Assembly: GCA_905221605.1 (NCBI GenBank) | Contig: CAJNDS010002244.1 | Span: 136,501 to 200,500 of the forward strand | Direction: 5' to 3' | Origin: Symbiodinium natans | Taxonomy: Eukaryota > Sar > Dinophyceae > Suessiales > Symbiodiniaceae | DNA length: 64,000 nucleotides | Shown here: one piece after another, positions 20,663 through 31,455 of the stretch | Position numbering within the stretch: the stretch's first letter is position 1 | Layout of the letters: every line of letters starts with the position of its first letter | Translations under genes and position numbers: made by a program | The notes under the pieces: model-generated | Databases searched by the model: none | Told to the model about the DNA's origin: nothing | Seen by the model: the letters and a program-made list of their open reading frames with translations, nothing else

Positions 20663-20780
20663 CTACTATTTGCTTAAGAACCCCGAAATATAAAAACACG
20701 TTCTGTCTTATAAGGGCAATAAAGGGATTACCATTTTTGATATTTTTTTTTTGGGGGGGGGTTCTTAAGCCAACTAGTAG
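20663..20780 (+). mobile_element. IE-6 copy with ATAA duplication
   Basis: CTACTATTTGCTTAAGAACC ... GGGGTTCTTAAGCCAACTAG, with exact ATAA at 20659-20662 and 20781-20784. A T9G9 junction lies before the right end. Confidence 0.85.
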
Positions 20781-21533
20781 ATAAACCCTTTTCAGATCAG
20801 GGTGCGTAGGAAGCGTCGGGCTTGGCTTCCCTCGTAAGGCTCCTACGCCAACCCAACTGGGTTTATGCACCCCAAACAGGCTAGCAGGCTGGTCAACCAG
20901 GTATTAACAGAGGATTATAGTCAGACAGCCCTGAACCCTAAACCCAAAAAAACGAAATCCCTGAAAGCCAACAGCTTCGGAGGGTGTTGGAGCTTTACTG
21001 TTTTTAGGGCTCCTTTTTTTTTGGAGGGGGCAAGGGGGTTCTGCATCATTGGGGGGGGGGCAAAGCCTGCGTTGGAGTGCAGCTACTCAACAGCCCGACA
21101 GGCCCCAAAAAGTTTCAACATGTTGTACTGCTATGGAACTAGGTGCCCCCTAAACCCTAAACCCTGAACCCCGAAAGCCTCCCTGTTTGCAATTTGGGCT
21201 TGCTGAGTGCCCGAAAACGCACATCGAAGGCGAAGCCCACGACGGAGACAGGTGCTTCAATCGAACAGACACAGACACAACATAGGATGGTCCTTAATAA
21301 CCCCACAGAAAGAATCCTAACCATCCTCCTCCTAAACCGCTTAAAATCCTTCATCCTCTTAAACCTTTTAAACCCCTAAACCCTAAACCCCTCTTATGGG
21401 GGCTACCTGGAGACCTTGAACTCCAGAAGGAAAATTAAAAACGAATCCCTTGGGCCAACCTAGAACCCTAAGCCCTAAACCGCAGACCTCGCAACACAAA
21501 AGCCCATCCTAGGCTCCCCTGATAATCCGAAAC

Positions 21534-21595
21534 CTAAACCCTAAACCCTAAACCCTAAACCCTAAACCCTAAACCCTAAACCCTAAACCCTAAAC
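21534..21595 (+). repeat. Telomere-like array (CCCTAAA)
   Basis: About nine units. Confidence 0.95.
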
Positions 21596-21833
21596 CATGG
21601 CAGGACCGCATGTGGCCATGTCATAGGGTGCCCCTTAAAACATACCCCAAACAGCTATATAACCCTGATGGGTCCCGCCCACACCAAAGAAATGCAAAAG
21701 CAGACTTTGTTCGCAAAACCCCCCCCCCCCCCATACACAGCACCAGAAGTACCAGGCAAGCCAACAATAGCCCACAAGCTAAACCCTAAACCCTACAACT
21801 TTGAGATAAAAGCACCTTTTTGCTCATCAGGAG

Positions 21834-21951
21834 CTGTTAGGGATGTTCCCCCTTATACTAGCAGCCCTGAATACGGATTCTCGTACCCCCCCCCCCCTAA
21901 TTATAAAAGTCCCGATTAAGGACTGCTAGTGTAAGGGGGAACATCCCAAGT
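21834..21951 (+). mobile_element. IE-8 element
   Basis: TAGGGATGTTCCCCCTTATA ... GTGTAAGGGGGAACATCCCA, 30-bp near-perfect inverted ends with C13 in the core. Confidence 0.82.
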
Positions 21952-22030
21952 CTAGGGCCATAATTGTGGGGCAACGTATGATCCTACGTAGGGTACTTCT
22001 AACCCGACTTGTAACTACCCGTGAACCTCC

Positions 22031-22143
22031 CTAGGTTGCCCAGTAACCTAGGATTAAAAGGGGTGCACTTTTTTGCTTAAAGGGGTTTATAGGGGAACCA
22101 AGAGCCCCGAAAAAGGGAATAAGGGCACTACTGGGCATCCTAG
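22031..22143 (+). mobile_element. IE-3 inserted into an IE-5 element, CTCC duplication
   Basis: CTAGGTTGCCCAGTAACC ... CACTACTGGGCATCCTAG. Exact CTCC at 22027-22030 and 22144-22147, interrupting the IE-5 end ATGAACCTCCAAGTA-type sequence. Direct evidence of mobility. Confidence 0.88.
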
Positions 22144-22194
22144 CTCCAAGTAAACCCCCAACTAGCAGTCTAGGCACCGTTCTGGAGGACGATG

Positions 22195-22275
22195 AGTGTC
22201 CAGGTCTCATCGTGGCTTTTTTCGAGCACAGTCAGCTCCTCTCCTGCACGCCATGGGGCGCGAAAGGCCCTAAAG
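22195..22275 (-). CDS. Exon-like segment, weak SH3-like pattern
   Basis: Minus frame FRAPWRAGEELTVLEKSHDE, then TWTLIVLQNGA and TAG. GEELxVLExSxDxxW with a following NG resembles the RT-loop/n-Src region of SH3 domains, but the conserved ALYDY start is not seen. Weak. Confidence 0.25.
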
Positions 22276-22887
22276 CCCGAAATTATGTTTGGCATTTAGG
22301 ACTTTTGGGGTTTATTGAGGCTTCTGGGGGGGTTTTAGGGGCTTTAGGTGGTTTGGGGAATTCGGGTTTAGGGCTACATCCTGACCTTGTCTAGCCCAGG
22401 CCCACCCCAGACGAGGCCGTAAGCCATCCCAAGCTAATGATGCGACCCCTAAACCCCAAACACCAAACCCCAAACCCTAAATCCTAAACCCTAAGACCTC
22501 CTATAAACATTGAGCCCTCATACAAAAATAAGGGCCCATACTTCGGATCCCCATAAACAAGGGTAAGAGATTCCACCCTTAGATCCTAAACCCTAAACCC
22601 ACCCCGAGTATGGGCTTTAAACTCTCATGCCCCCTGCAGAACTATCCAAAGCACCCGGGATGCCAGGCAAAACCCTGGCATGTCTGTTGAGTTCCCCTGC
22701 TAACTCCCTCTATGCTACCCCCCCCCCAAAGTTTCCCCCTCATAATTATAGAGGGGGGTAGTAGGCGAGCCCATGATGAAAGCTGAGGGTTCAGGGTTTA
22801 GGCTTAGGCTTTTAGTCTACTGTTCAGGACGTAGCCAGATCTCTCGCCAAGGGACCTGATTCCTCATTTTAGGGGTATTGGAGTCTC

Positions 22888-23010
22888 TGCTTGGAGGGTC
22901 AGGGTACTTATAACCTAATTATAACTGTACTTATAAGCCCCCGAAGTCCCCCAAGTAGGTTACAAGTAGACTTATGACTGTGGTTAGAAGTACCCATGAA
23001 CCTCCAAGTG
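22888..23010 (+). mobile_element. IE-5 copy
   Basis: Inverted ends CTTGGAGGGTCAGGGTACTT / AAGTACCCATGAACCTCCAAG. Confidence 0.78.
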
Positions 23011-23359
23011 GGGGTTTTACAAAGTTTAAAAAACGGATGAGTTTATGTGAACCCTAAACCCAAAACCCAAAACCCAAAACCCTAAACCCTTGTGAAATCA
23101 AAGGGGCAGAGAGGCCCGGCAGTTGATTCTAAAGGCGCGCCACACGAAATGTTCTTACGACACGACCGAATCACCTAAACCCTAAACCCTAAACCCTAAA
23201 CCCTAAACCCTAAACCCCAACCCCTAAACCCCTAAACCCCTATAAACCCTAACCCCTAAACTCAAAGTAAGCGTGTGCTGTGTCGATTCCGCTCCGCGCC
23301 TACGTGCATCGAAACGGAGTTCGGGTCAATGTTGGAGCCTGGATGGCAGGGTGTAGGAG

Positions 23360-23496
23360 TTCAGGGTTTAGGGTTTAGGGGTTAGTGGGTTTAGGGTTTA
23401 GGGGTTAGTGGGTTTAGGGTTTAGGGTTTAGGGTTTAGGGTTTAGGGTTTAGGGTTTAGGGTTTAGGGTTTAGGGTTTAGGGTTTAGGGTTTAGGC
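23360..23496 (+). repeat. Telomere-like array (TTTAGGG)
   Basis: About 18 units with GGGGTTAGTGGG insertions near the left edge. A CCCTAAA array of opposite orientation lies 150 bp to the left (23175-23245). Confidence 0.95.
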
Positions 23497-24219
23497 CTCG
23501 GTTCACAGCAGCCCGGTTCCAGCATCACACTCGCTACTGCAGACTAAAAATGACCCTAAACCCGAAGCCCATACCCTTTCACCTATAAAAGGAAAATGTA
23601 AGGAAGGATTTTGCCATACCCCTTCACTTCTTTGAAGGGTATGTATGCTGAATGTTTCTTGGAGGTTTCGGAGTTTTTTGGGGAGGTTTAGGGTTTAGGG
23701 GTTAGGATGCAGAGCTTTTTGGGGGGGTTAGGGTTGAGGATGCAGAGTCATTGTCGAGGTTGGGTTTAGTGCTGAGGATTCAGAGTAGGTGTTGGGGGCT
23801 TAGGATTTGGGTTCATGGTTCAGTGTGTAGGAGATCACCCTCAAACCTCACGCCTCTTAGCTCTGAGGAGCACCGGAGGCGCGCCTAAAACGTTGCGCTT
23901 AAACCCTAAGCCCTCTACAACGTGTTCCTCAATTGGGCGGTACTGGGCTTTGTGTGGAGGCCTGCCCACTGCCCAGATCCCAAAATGTAGAGCTTTTTTT
24001 GAGGGTATGAAAAAAACAAAACATAAGGGTGAAGGGACGTTCAGGGTTTAGGAGAACACCAGGGGGTCTGGGCTTCTTGGCCCAGGGTTTAGGGTTTAGG
24101 GCCCAGAGGGATTAGGGTTCGGGGATTTTTTTGGGGGGGACTCAAAGTTCGTTCGTGTGCTCATCGAGTCTTCGCATCGAGTCTTCGCCCAGATGTTGGG
24201 AAACATCCCAGGGACTCCG

Positions 24220-24375
24220 ATACCGGTAAATTCAGGAGAACTTCTTAAGATGTAATAGGGTTCCTTAAATGGTTTGAGGAATCTTGAATATTCCGTAAAA
24301 CCAAGGAGTATTCTTCAAAATAGGATGGGGTTCCTTAAATGGTCTAAGGAATATATTCCTTCAACTAAGGAGTGT
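24220..24375 (+). mobile_element. IE-9 copy
   Basis: GGGACTCCGATACCGGTAAA ... CTAAGGAGTGTTGGAGTCTC with GGTTCCTTAAATGG repeats. Further IE-9 copies or halves: 25070-25150, 34625-34735, 38300-38420, 42481-42690, 43370-43472, 46240-46330, 49000-49090, 49155-49250, 50210-50312, 54890-55120, 61880-62005, 63135-63215, 63717-63858. Confidence 0.75.
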
Positions 24376-25399
24376 TGGAGTCTCTGAGGTGTGTCGAAGC
24401 CCTCAAGTGGAAACACAAAAATAAGGTCTCAAGCTGAACATAGCTCTCGTTCGGAAAGCTGTGGTGTTTTGGGGTTTAGGGTTCATGGTTAACGTCTTAC
24501 GAACCCTAAGTTTAGGGTTTAGAGGGTAGCCGGTACCATTTGTGGGATTCCCACATAAGAAGGCTTGAGATATTCTGGGGGGGGGGGGGGGGGGTATATG
24601 AGGTGTAGCTCCTAATTATTGTGCGACAGGCCCAACTAGCAAACCCCTAAACCCTAAAACCTGAACCCGAAACCCGAAACCCACTAAACCCTAAACCCAC
24701 TAAACCCTAAACCCTACATCCCTTGCACACACTGCATCTGCGGCGCCAATGTAGGCGTAGCGGGCGACTCCCTTGCAGGGTAGGTCGGCCATGGCTCTCC
24801 TGAAACCTTTAGCTCCCTAAACCCTAAACCCTAAACCCTAAACCCTAACTCCCAAAACCAGCAACCTCAGAATTCCACCGGTCAAGGTCTCAGTGAGGGT
24901 GTAGACCATGCCCCGTCTCAGCAGCGTAGGGTTTAGGACTCTTCTGCACCTCTACAAGGCGATTTGAATGTCATGAGCATGCCCGGTTGGTCTGCTCTGA
25001 GTGTTTGCGCGTGAGAAGACACCATGAACGATGCAGGGATCCCTCTTTCGACTTAGAGTAGACAAAAAAAACCAGGGACTCCAATACCCCTGAATTAAGG
25101 AAATATTCGGAAACATGCAAGAGGGTGGCTTATAAGATGGTTTAAGGAATTGGGCATGAAGGCGTGTTGCGCTGCAAAGCATGCTTCGGATCTGCGCGCC
25201 TGCCTGGACTTTCCTACTCAGGACCTACAGAATTCGCGAGAGTAGTCAGCGGCGACGTTTCCAGTCCGTAGGATTTAGTGGTCGGGGTTTAGGGTTGCTT
25301 TGGACCCTAAACCCTAAACCCTAAACCCTGAACCCTAAAACCATTTTATCACAAGGGTACCCTTTTTGGGAGCTTGGAGAGGTTGTCAGGGGCCCACCT

Positions 25400-25680
25400 T
25401 AAACAAAGACAATTCAGCGACTCGAATACCCCTTAATGAAGGAATACTCTTTTCAAAACCTAAGAGGCTTCCTTATATGGCGGCCTAATCATAAGGAATA
25501 CTGTATTCCTTAACTAAGGAATATTCCTTTCAGAAAAAAGAGAGGCTTCCTTATATGGCCTAATCATAAGGAATACTGTATTCCTTAACTAAGGAATATT
25601 CCTTTCAAAAAAAGAGGCTTCCTTATATGGTCTAATCATAAGGAATACTGTATTCCTTAATTCAGGGGTATTGGCGCCCC
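25400..25680 (+). mobile_element. IE-9 element with threefold tandem core
   Basis: GGAATACTGTATTCCTTAAC with GAGGCTTCCTTATATGG recurs three times at about 76-bp spacing; ends ACTCGAATACCCCTTAATG and TTCAGGGGTATTGGCG. Confidence 0.8.
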
Positions 25681-26453
25681 TGGAATGCCCAAAACCAAGG
25701 GCCCAAAGAATGGATGCCATGCCTCGCAAAACACATCTAATCGCTTCCCCCTAATACTAACCCCCCCCCCCCCCCCCTTAATTTTAAATAATATTTTTCC
25801 CGGGCCCTGCCGGCACCCAGCCCAATACTAAACCTGTCTGAGAATTAGGGGGGGAGGGGTTCAGGGATTCAGGGCCTTCGCCCTTGAGTTGAGCCATTAG
25901 GGTTTCAAGGTTTAGGGCTTAAGGCTGACAGGATTAGGATCCAAGGGCTTGGAGGGTTTAATTATTAGGTTTCGGAATTCAGGTCTTAGGATTTAGATCC
26001 GGATGCTCCCCTAAACCCTAAGCCCTACACCCTAAACCCTACCCCCCCCCCCCCCCCCCCCCCTATACGAGCAGTCCTTACTAGGGATTGCAATAGGGGA
26101 CCCCGAAACAAGGTTCACGTTACGGTGTTGTTGGCCCTCTGGGAAGCCGAACCAACTACAACGTTTGACCAACCGAAATCTCTGCTCCCGCGACTCCAAT
26201 ACCCCCGCTTTACGCTTTGGGGCCTTGGGTTTCGGAATCTTGCTCCAGTCGTTCAAGATGCCTCTCTGCAATTTGAGAATCAAAAAGGGTTTAGGGTTTA
26301 GGGTTTAGGGGGAACATCCCTTCACCAAAGGGTTATGCTTGGAGTAACTCGGAGCTCACAACTCTCAAGAAGGCCTGCACAAACCCTATTGTCTAAACCC
26401 TCAGCCCCAAACCCACAACCCGAAGACCTCAACCCCAAGCCCCGAAACCGAAG

Positions 26454-26523
26454 ACCTAAACCCTAAACCCTAAACCCTAAACCCTAAACCCTAAACCCTA
26501 AACCCTAAACCCTAAACCCTAAG
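26454..26523 (+). repeat. Telomere-like array (CCCTAAA)
   Basis: Ten units. Confidence 0.95.
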
Positions 26524-26689
26524 CTTCAGACATTTCAAGGGATATTTCGGGGACGGCTCTGAGATTACCGAGGGCCAGGCCACCGCTGCAACGATCTGGC
26601 CGGGTTGCAACCTGGGCCTCCGAAAGCTTACTGAGTTGTATATAGAAATATATATATATATATATGAATATTCATACACTTTTTTTAAA

Positions 26690-27120
26690 AAATGTTTTGT
26701 ATTCATTTATTTATTTATTTATTATTATTTTTTTTTTTTTTTTTTTGGGGGGGGGGGGTGGGTTGCGGTTTGGGGCTTAGGGTTGGAGATTTTATCATTC
26801 GCGTCATTAGTATGGTTGTCTGCTAGTCTTCCTTTCTTATTCTGATTATTATTCTTATTACTATTGTTCATCTGACTGTTTTTCCTTTTATTTTATGTTG
26901 TAATTGTTCTGAATGTTTGCTATTATGATGATTGTTATGGTTATTATTATCAATATTACTATTGTTGTGATTATCATGAGATTAGTACTAGTATGATTAT
27001 CACTATTATTACTATTATTATTGGTCATTGTTATTGCTAGTGTTATTGTTACTATTGTGATTGATATTGTTATTATTCTTGTATAATCTATAATATATAT
27101 ATATATATATATATTGCATT
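26690..27120 (+). repeat. AT-rich tract with T23-G11 junction and ATT/GTT periodicity
   Basis: TTTA repeats, T-run then G-run (26729-26758), then about 250 bp of imperfect trinucleotides (ATT, GTT, ACT) and a TA run 27093-27112. Very unlike the GC-rich surroundings. Confidence 0.9.
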
Positions 27121-27223
27121 TGGGGGTGGAGGGGGGTTAGGGTTTGGGGTTGAGGGTTTAGAGACTTTTTTGCAAATTGCAGCCCCGTTAGGGTTTGGGG
27201 AAGTAGGGCTTAGGTACGAGTTA

Positions 27224-27277
27224 GGGATTAGGGTTTAGGGTTTAGGGTTTAGGGTTTAGGGTTTAGGGTTTAGGGAA
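27224..27277 (+). repeat. Telomere-like array (TTTAGGG)
   Basis: Seven to eight units. Further TTTAGGG/TTTGGGG units at 28020-28085. Confidence 0.94.
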
Positions 27278-27367
27278 GTTTAGTTTAGGACAAAAAGGGG
27301 CCTTGGGAATCGTGTTTTTGTGTGCGGGTACTCGGTGTTTAGGGCACGATATACCCCTCATGAAGGA

Positions 27368-27478
27368 ACATATGGGTGGCTGTCAAAATTATGATCCCTT
27401 TTGGGGTACCCTAAATATTAGGTGCCGTATTATAATAGGGATCCAAAAAGGGACCATAATTTTGACAACCACCCATAT
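27368..27478 (+). mobile_element. IE-7 palindromic element
   Basis: ATATGGGTGGCTGTCAAAAT ... TTTTGACAACCACCCATAT, with an asymmetric GTGCCGTATTATAATAGGG core. Confidence 0.82.
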
Positions 27479-28212
27479 GACAAGCCAAGTCTAGGGCCCC
27501 CTTTTCTAAGATTCTAAGGCACACTCATGCATTGAAGGAGGCTTGGCGTCTTTAGGTAAGGGCTTCAGGAAATGGGGTTTTAGGTGCCCGTTCGGTTTTA
27601 AGGACTTGGGAATTTGAGTTGAGGGATTTTAGGAATTTGGGTGAGGGATGGTTTGGTTGGAGGCTTTGGGTTTGCGGTGAGAACTAGGGTTTAGGGTTTG
27701 ACAGGGTTTAGGGAGTGTGGGCTGTGGGTTTTCGGGTTCTAGGGATTAGGCTTTCGCTCGGGTTTAGAGATTCATGGCTGTCGGCTTTAAGTATGTTAGG
27801 AGTTTTGGTTGTGAGCCTCCCCAGGCCCTTGGTTTTACTTCCTTGCTGTCTTTTCTGTTGTGTTTAGGGTTTAGGGTTTAGGGTTTAGAGTTCAGGGTTT
27901 AGAGTTTAGAGTTTAGGGTTTAGGGTTTAGTTTTTTTCTCACCCGTGTCGCAAGCGTTTACGGGAAAAAGGTATGATTACACCATTGCCAAACTTCAGGT
28001 TGATTGCTTTAGGGTCTAGGGTCTAGGGTTTAGGGTTTAGGGTTTAGGGTTTGGGGTTTGGGGTTTGGGGTTTGGGGTTTGGGGTTGGGGGTCTGAGGTT
28101 CCGTGCGCCTGACCAGCCAGAACTGAGCCCCGCGCAGGGTTACCTGCTACGGGCTGTTGGGTCCACCCGGCTTGACGTAGTAGGTGCCCAGCGCGCCGAG
28201 ATACTACAGTAT

Positions 28213-28310
28213 CCTAAACCCTAAACCCTAAACCCTAAACCCTAAACCCTAAACCCTAAACCCTAAACCCTAAACCCTAAACCCTAAACCCTAACCCTAA
28301 ACCCTAAACC
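28213..28310 (+). repeat. Telomere-like array (CCCTAAA)
   Basis: About 14 units, followed by a tandem pair of CCGGTTGAGGA...GAGCCTTT blocks at 28309 and 28355. Confidence 0.95.
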
Positions 28311-28629
28311 GGTTGAGGAGCGGAGCCTTTCTTTAGCTCCTAAACTCCTACAACCGGTTGAGGATCTGAGCCTTTATTTACCCCGTTCTTGTTCCCCCAA
28401 AACCCTGATGAGGTGCGGACAAGTGAAGCTCGGTCTGGATTTCCCCTGTTGTGGGATCCTGCGTGTCAAAGGCTTAGGGGCTTAGGAGTTTCTAAGCAGT
28501 TCTGTGGTTTTAGGATTTAGGGTTTACAGAGTTAGAGGGTTTAGGGTGTAGGGTTTTATGAGGGCTTAGGGTTCATAGGGATGAGGGTTTAGGGGAGCCT
28601 GCCGGCCTGATATCTGCCCCCATCTTCAT

Positions 28630-29995
28630 AGAATGCTGTGCCCCCCCCCCCCCCCCTTGTGCCCCCCTTAATCCGCCGACCCCAGCAACAGCGGGGCGGC
28701 GTCAGTGAAGACCCTCCCTGCCCTCACCGCAACCTCTTCCCCCTTCCCCTTCCCAACCATTCCACTCCACCTCTCCACTTGGCCCCACCATTCCACTCCA
28801 CCTCTCCACTTGGCCTTGCCTTCTGCCCCTAACCTCCCACCACCAACCCCTTCCCCTGCCCCCCCTCCCCTTCCCAACAATTCCATCCCCACCCCTTCCC
28901 CACCCCTGCCCCCCCTCTCACCGTACCCCCACTCCACCTTCCCCGCCCCTAACCCTCCCACCACCAACCCTCCATCCTCCTCCCCTACCCCTTCCACCCC
29001 CAATCCACCCTTCTCCAGCCACTGACCTCATCTCCTCCACCTACCCCCCTCCCCCCCACTCCCACCACCAACCCTTCCCTGCCCCTCCCACTACCCTTCC
29101 CCTTCCCAACCATTCCACTCCATCCTCCTGCCCTCTCCAGACTGACTGACTTTAAAGCGCTCCAGCACATGCCCCCCCCTCCGCCTCCGCTGCTCCGCTT
29201 GCCCCCACCACACCCCCCCCCCACCCCCCCCCACCCCCCCCCCCCCCACCCCCCCCCCCACCCCCCCCCCACCCCCCCCACCCGCCCCCCACCCCCCCCA
29301 CCCCCACCCCCCCCCCCCCCCACTCCCACCACCAACCCCTTCCCTGCCCGTCCCACGACCCTTCCCCTTCCCAACCATTCCAGTCCATCCTCCTCCCTTT
29401 CTAAAGGCTGACTTTATTAAAGGGCTCAGCCCGCTTGCTCCGCCCGCTCCGCTTACCCACCTTCCCCTTCCCAACCATTCCACTCCATCCTCCTCCCCTC
29501 TCTAGAGGCTGACTTTAAAGGGCTCCCCACCCCCCCCCCCCCCCCCCCCCCCACCCCCACCCCGCCCACCCCCCCCTCCACCCCCCACCCCACCCCCCCC
29601 CCCCCTCCTGCCCTCACCGCAAACCTCATTCCACGCCACCTCTCCACTTGGCCTTGCCTTCCGCCCCTAACCTCCCCACCACAAAACCCCTTCCCCTGCC
29701 CCCCCTCCCGCTACCCTCCCCTTCCCAACCATTCCACTCCATCCTCCTCCCCTACCCCTTCCCCATCCCTGCCCCCCTCTCACCGTACCCCAATCCACCC
29801 ACCACCAACCCCTTCCCGCCCCTAACCCTCCCACCACCAACCCCTTCTACCCTTCCCCTTCCCAACCATTCCACTCCATCCTCCTCCCCTACCCCTTCCC
29901 CCATTCCACTCCATCCTCCTCCCCTACCCCTTCCCCATCCCTGCCCCCCCTCTCACCGTACTCCAATCCACCCACCACCAACCCCTTCCCCGGTT
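28630..29995 (+). repeat. Polypyrimidine (C-rich) minisatellite tract
   Basis: Plus strand is almost all C, T and A. Units such as CCTTCCCCTTCCCAACCATT and CCACTCCATCCTCCTCCCCT recur more than ten times; C-runs with isolated A at 29205-29325 and 29525-29605. GACTTTAAAG-GGCTC islands break it at 29145, 29410 and 29508. Long Pro-rich and Gly-rich frames here are repeat artefacts. Confidence 0.95.
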
Positions 29996-29999
29996 TTAG

Positions 30000-30480
30000 G
30001 GTTTAAAGGCGTTTTGTGGTTGAGGGTTGAAGGTTTTAGGTTGTTCTTTTGCGTGTGAGGGTGAAGGTTTGGCCTTAGTAAGGAAAACGAAACATGTGGC
30101 TGAAACGTTTGCGGCACGATGTGGAACATCACGTATGTACGGGGGGTCAAACCTTTCGTTTGCAAAAAAACTTACGGCTCTTGTTCTCAATGTCTTCTTC
30201 AGAAAATGCTCCAAGTTTGGGGCTCCGAGATCAAAGTTGCATACCGCATCAGAGGGCTCTGTCCAAGGATTGAAGTGGCAAATTTCTTGGTCTGTACAAA
30301 GAATGAAGCGGCAAACCCATAGGTACGTAAGCAGAAATCCAGGCCCAGATGCAACGAAGGCTACAACCTAGACCCTGATGGATTTAGGGTTTGGGGTCTA
30401 GGGTTTAGGGTTTACTGGGTTTAGGGTTTAGCGGGTCTCGAGGTTTAGGAATTGGAGCTCAGGAGGGTTTAGACCTTGGA
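30000..30480 (+). other. Unique segment with three open frames
   Basis: A 114-codon plus frame (30027-30371) and two competitors (plus LQKMLQVWGSEIKVAYRIRG; minus TLRTRAVSFFANERFDP). No motif. Possibly an exon pair, strand unclear. Confidence 0.3.
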
Positions 30481-30486
30481 AAATTT

Positions 30487-30649
30487 GGGGTCGGCGGCAC
30501 TGGCGGTAGCCATTAAATCGGGCAGCGCGAGGTCCCCAAAGGACCGAGCAAATGCGGACCTTTTAGCCCGGGTCGTCCCGGGAATAGCCTTGCTGGCCTC
30601 TGGCCTTCTGCGAAGCAGAATTAGGCCGGACGCCAGTGCCGCCGACCCC
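30487..30649 (+). mobile_element. Inverted-repeat element, GC-rich
   Basis: Perfect 19-bp ends GGGGTCGGCGGCACTGGCG (30487-30505) and its complement (30631-30649). No duplication seen. Only copy in the window. Confidence 0.7.
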
Positions 30650-30714
30650 CGCGTGCCGCCGGTGAACGGTTTTTTTTTCGTGGTTTTTTGCGTCGCCACG
30701 GAGACCCCCAGAGG

Positions 30715-31030
30715 GCGCGCATCATGAGCATCAGCGGGTCCAGCCCGGGACCCCCAGGCGCGCATCAGGAGCATCAGCGCCTCCCGGGGCGGGACCCCGG
30801 AACCGCATCAGGAGCATGATGCCCCTCAAAGGGCGGGCATAAGCGACGTGTCTAAGCCCGAGGCTAGGAAAAAGGGAGTTTAGGGGCCTTTTGAAGTGCT
30901 TAGAAACGTTAAGGGAGTCTAGGAGCCTCAAACGCTTAGAGATTTGAAGGGAGTTTAGGGGCCTGAAAATGCTTAGAAACTTAACGCTTAGAGATTTTAA
31001 GGGAGTTTAGGGGCCTCAACATGCTTAGAA
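30715..31030 (+). repeat. GC-rich and GTTTAGGGGCCT tandem repeats
   Basis: CGCATCAGGAGCATCA-type units (30717-30840), then four repeats of AAGGGAGTTTAGGGGCCT with GCTTAGAAAC at about 50-60 bp spacing (30868-31030). Confidence 0.75.
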
Positions 31031-31364
31031 ACTGCTCGTCCCGGGCTTCTGCGTGCGCTGCCCGCCCATGGGCGCAGCCCCTTAAAATAAATAAGCCATG
31101 TGAGGCTTACTTCGGTTTCAGTGGTTTTGGGACATCTAGGACGAAATAAGGCAGGAATAAGAATGTCTGGCACAGTGAGATTGAGGGCGCAGGGCGTTGG
31201 CCAAACAGGATTTGGCGGCAATCTGTGCGCGCGACTTGTATTTCCACCTCCTCACAACCGACGAGACCGAAACCTCTGCTCCAAGCTTTCCCTAAACCAT
31301 TGACCCCATTTAAACCCATCCCCTTGACCCTCAATCCTAAACAAGCCCGGAACAGGTCTGGCAT

Positions 31365-31455
31365 ACGCCCGGAATAAGCCCAGAATAGCCCGGAAGACCC
31401 CCGGAAAAAGCCCGGAATAAGGCCGGAATAGCCTATTCCAGGCTTATTCCGGGCT
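31365..31455 (+). repeat. CCCGGAATAAG tandem/inverted repeat
   Basis: About six GCCCGGAATA units followed by their complement TTATTCCGGGC, a potential hairpin. AAATAAGGCC units recur at 31675-31810. Confidence 0.8.

Larger units (their letters stand above)
19900..25400. other. Unassigned repeat-rich DNA
   Basis: Arrays, IE-3/5/6/8/9 copies and small unique blocks open on both strands (20450-20650; 21160-21260; 23085-23175; 23265-23355). No domain seen except the weak SH3-like exon. Confidence 0.45.

Noticed and set aside
25400-25680. CRISPR-like spacing of GGAATACTGTATTCC
   Set aside because: The whole 76-bp unit is repeated, not just a repeat with unique spacers; it is IE-9 core amplification.
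28638-30058. Long Pro-rich and Gly-rich ORFs
   Set aside because: They are translations of the polypyrimidine tract and overlap on both strands without any motif.
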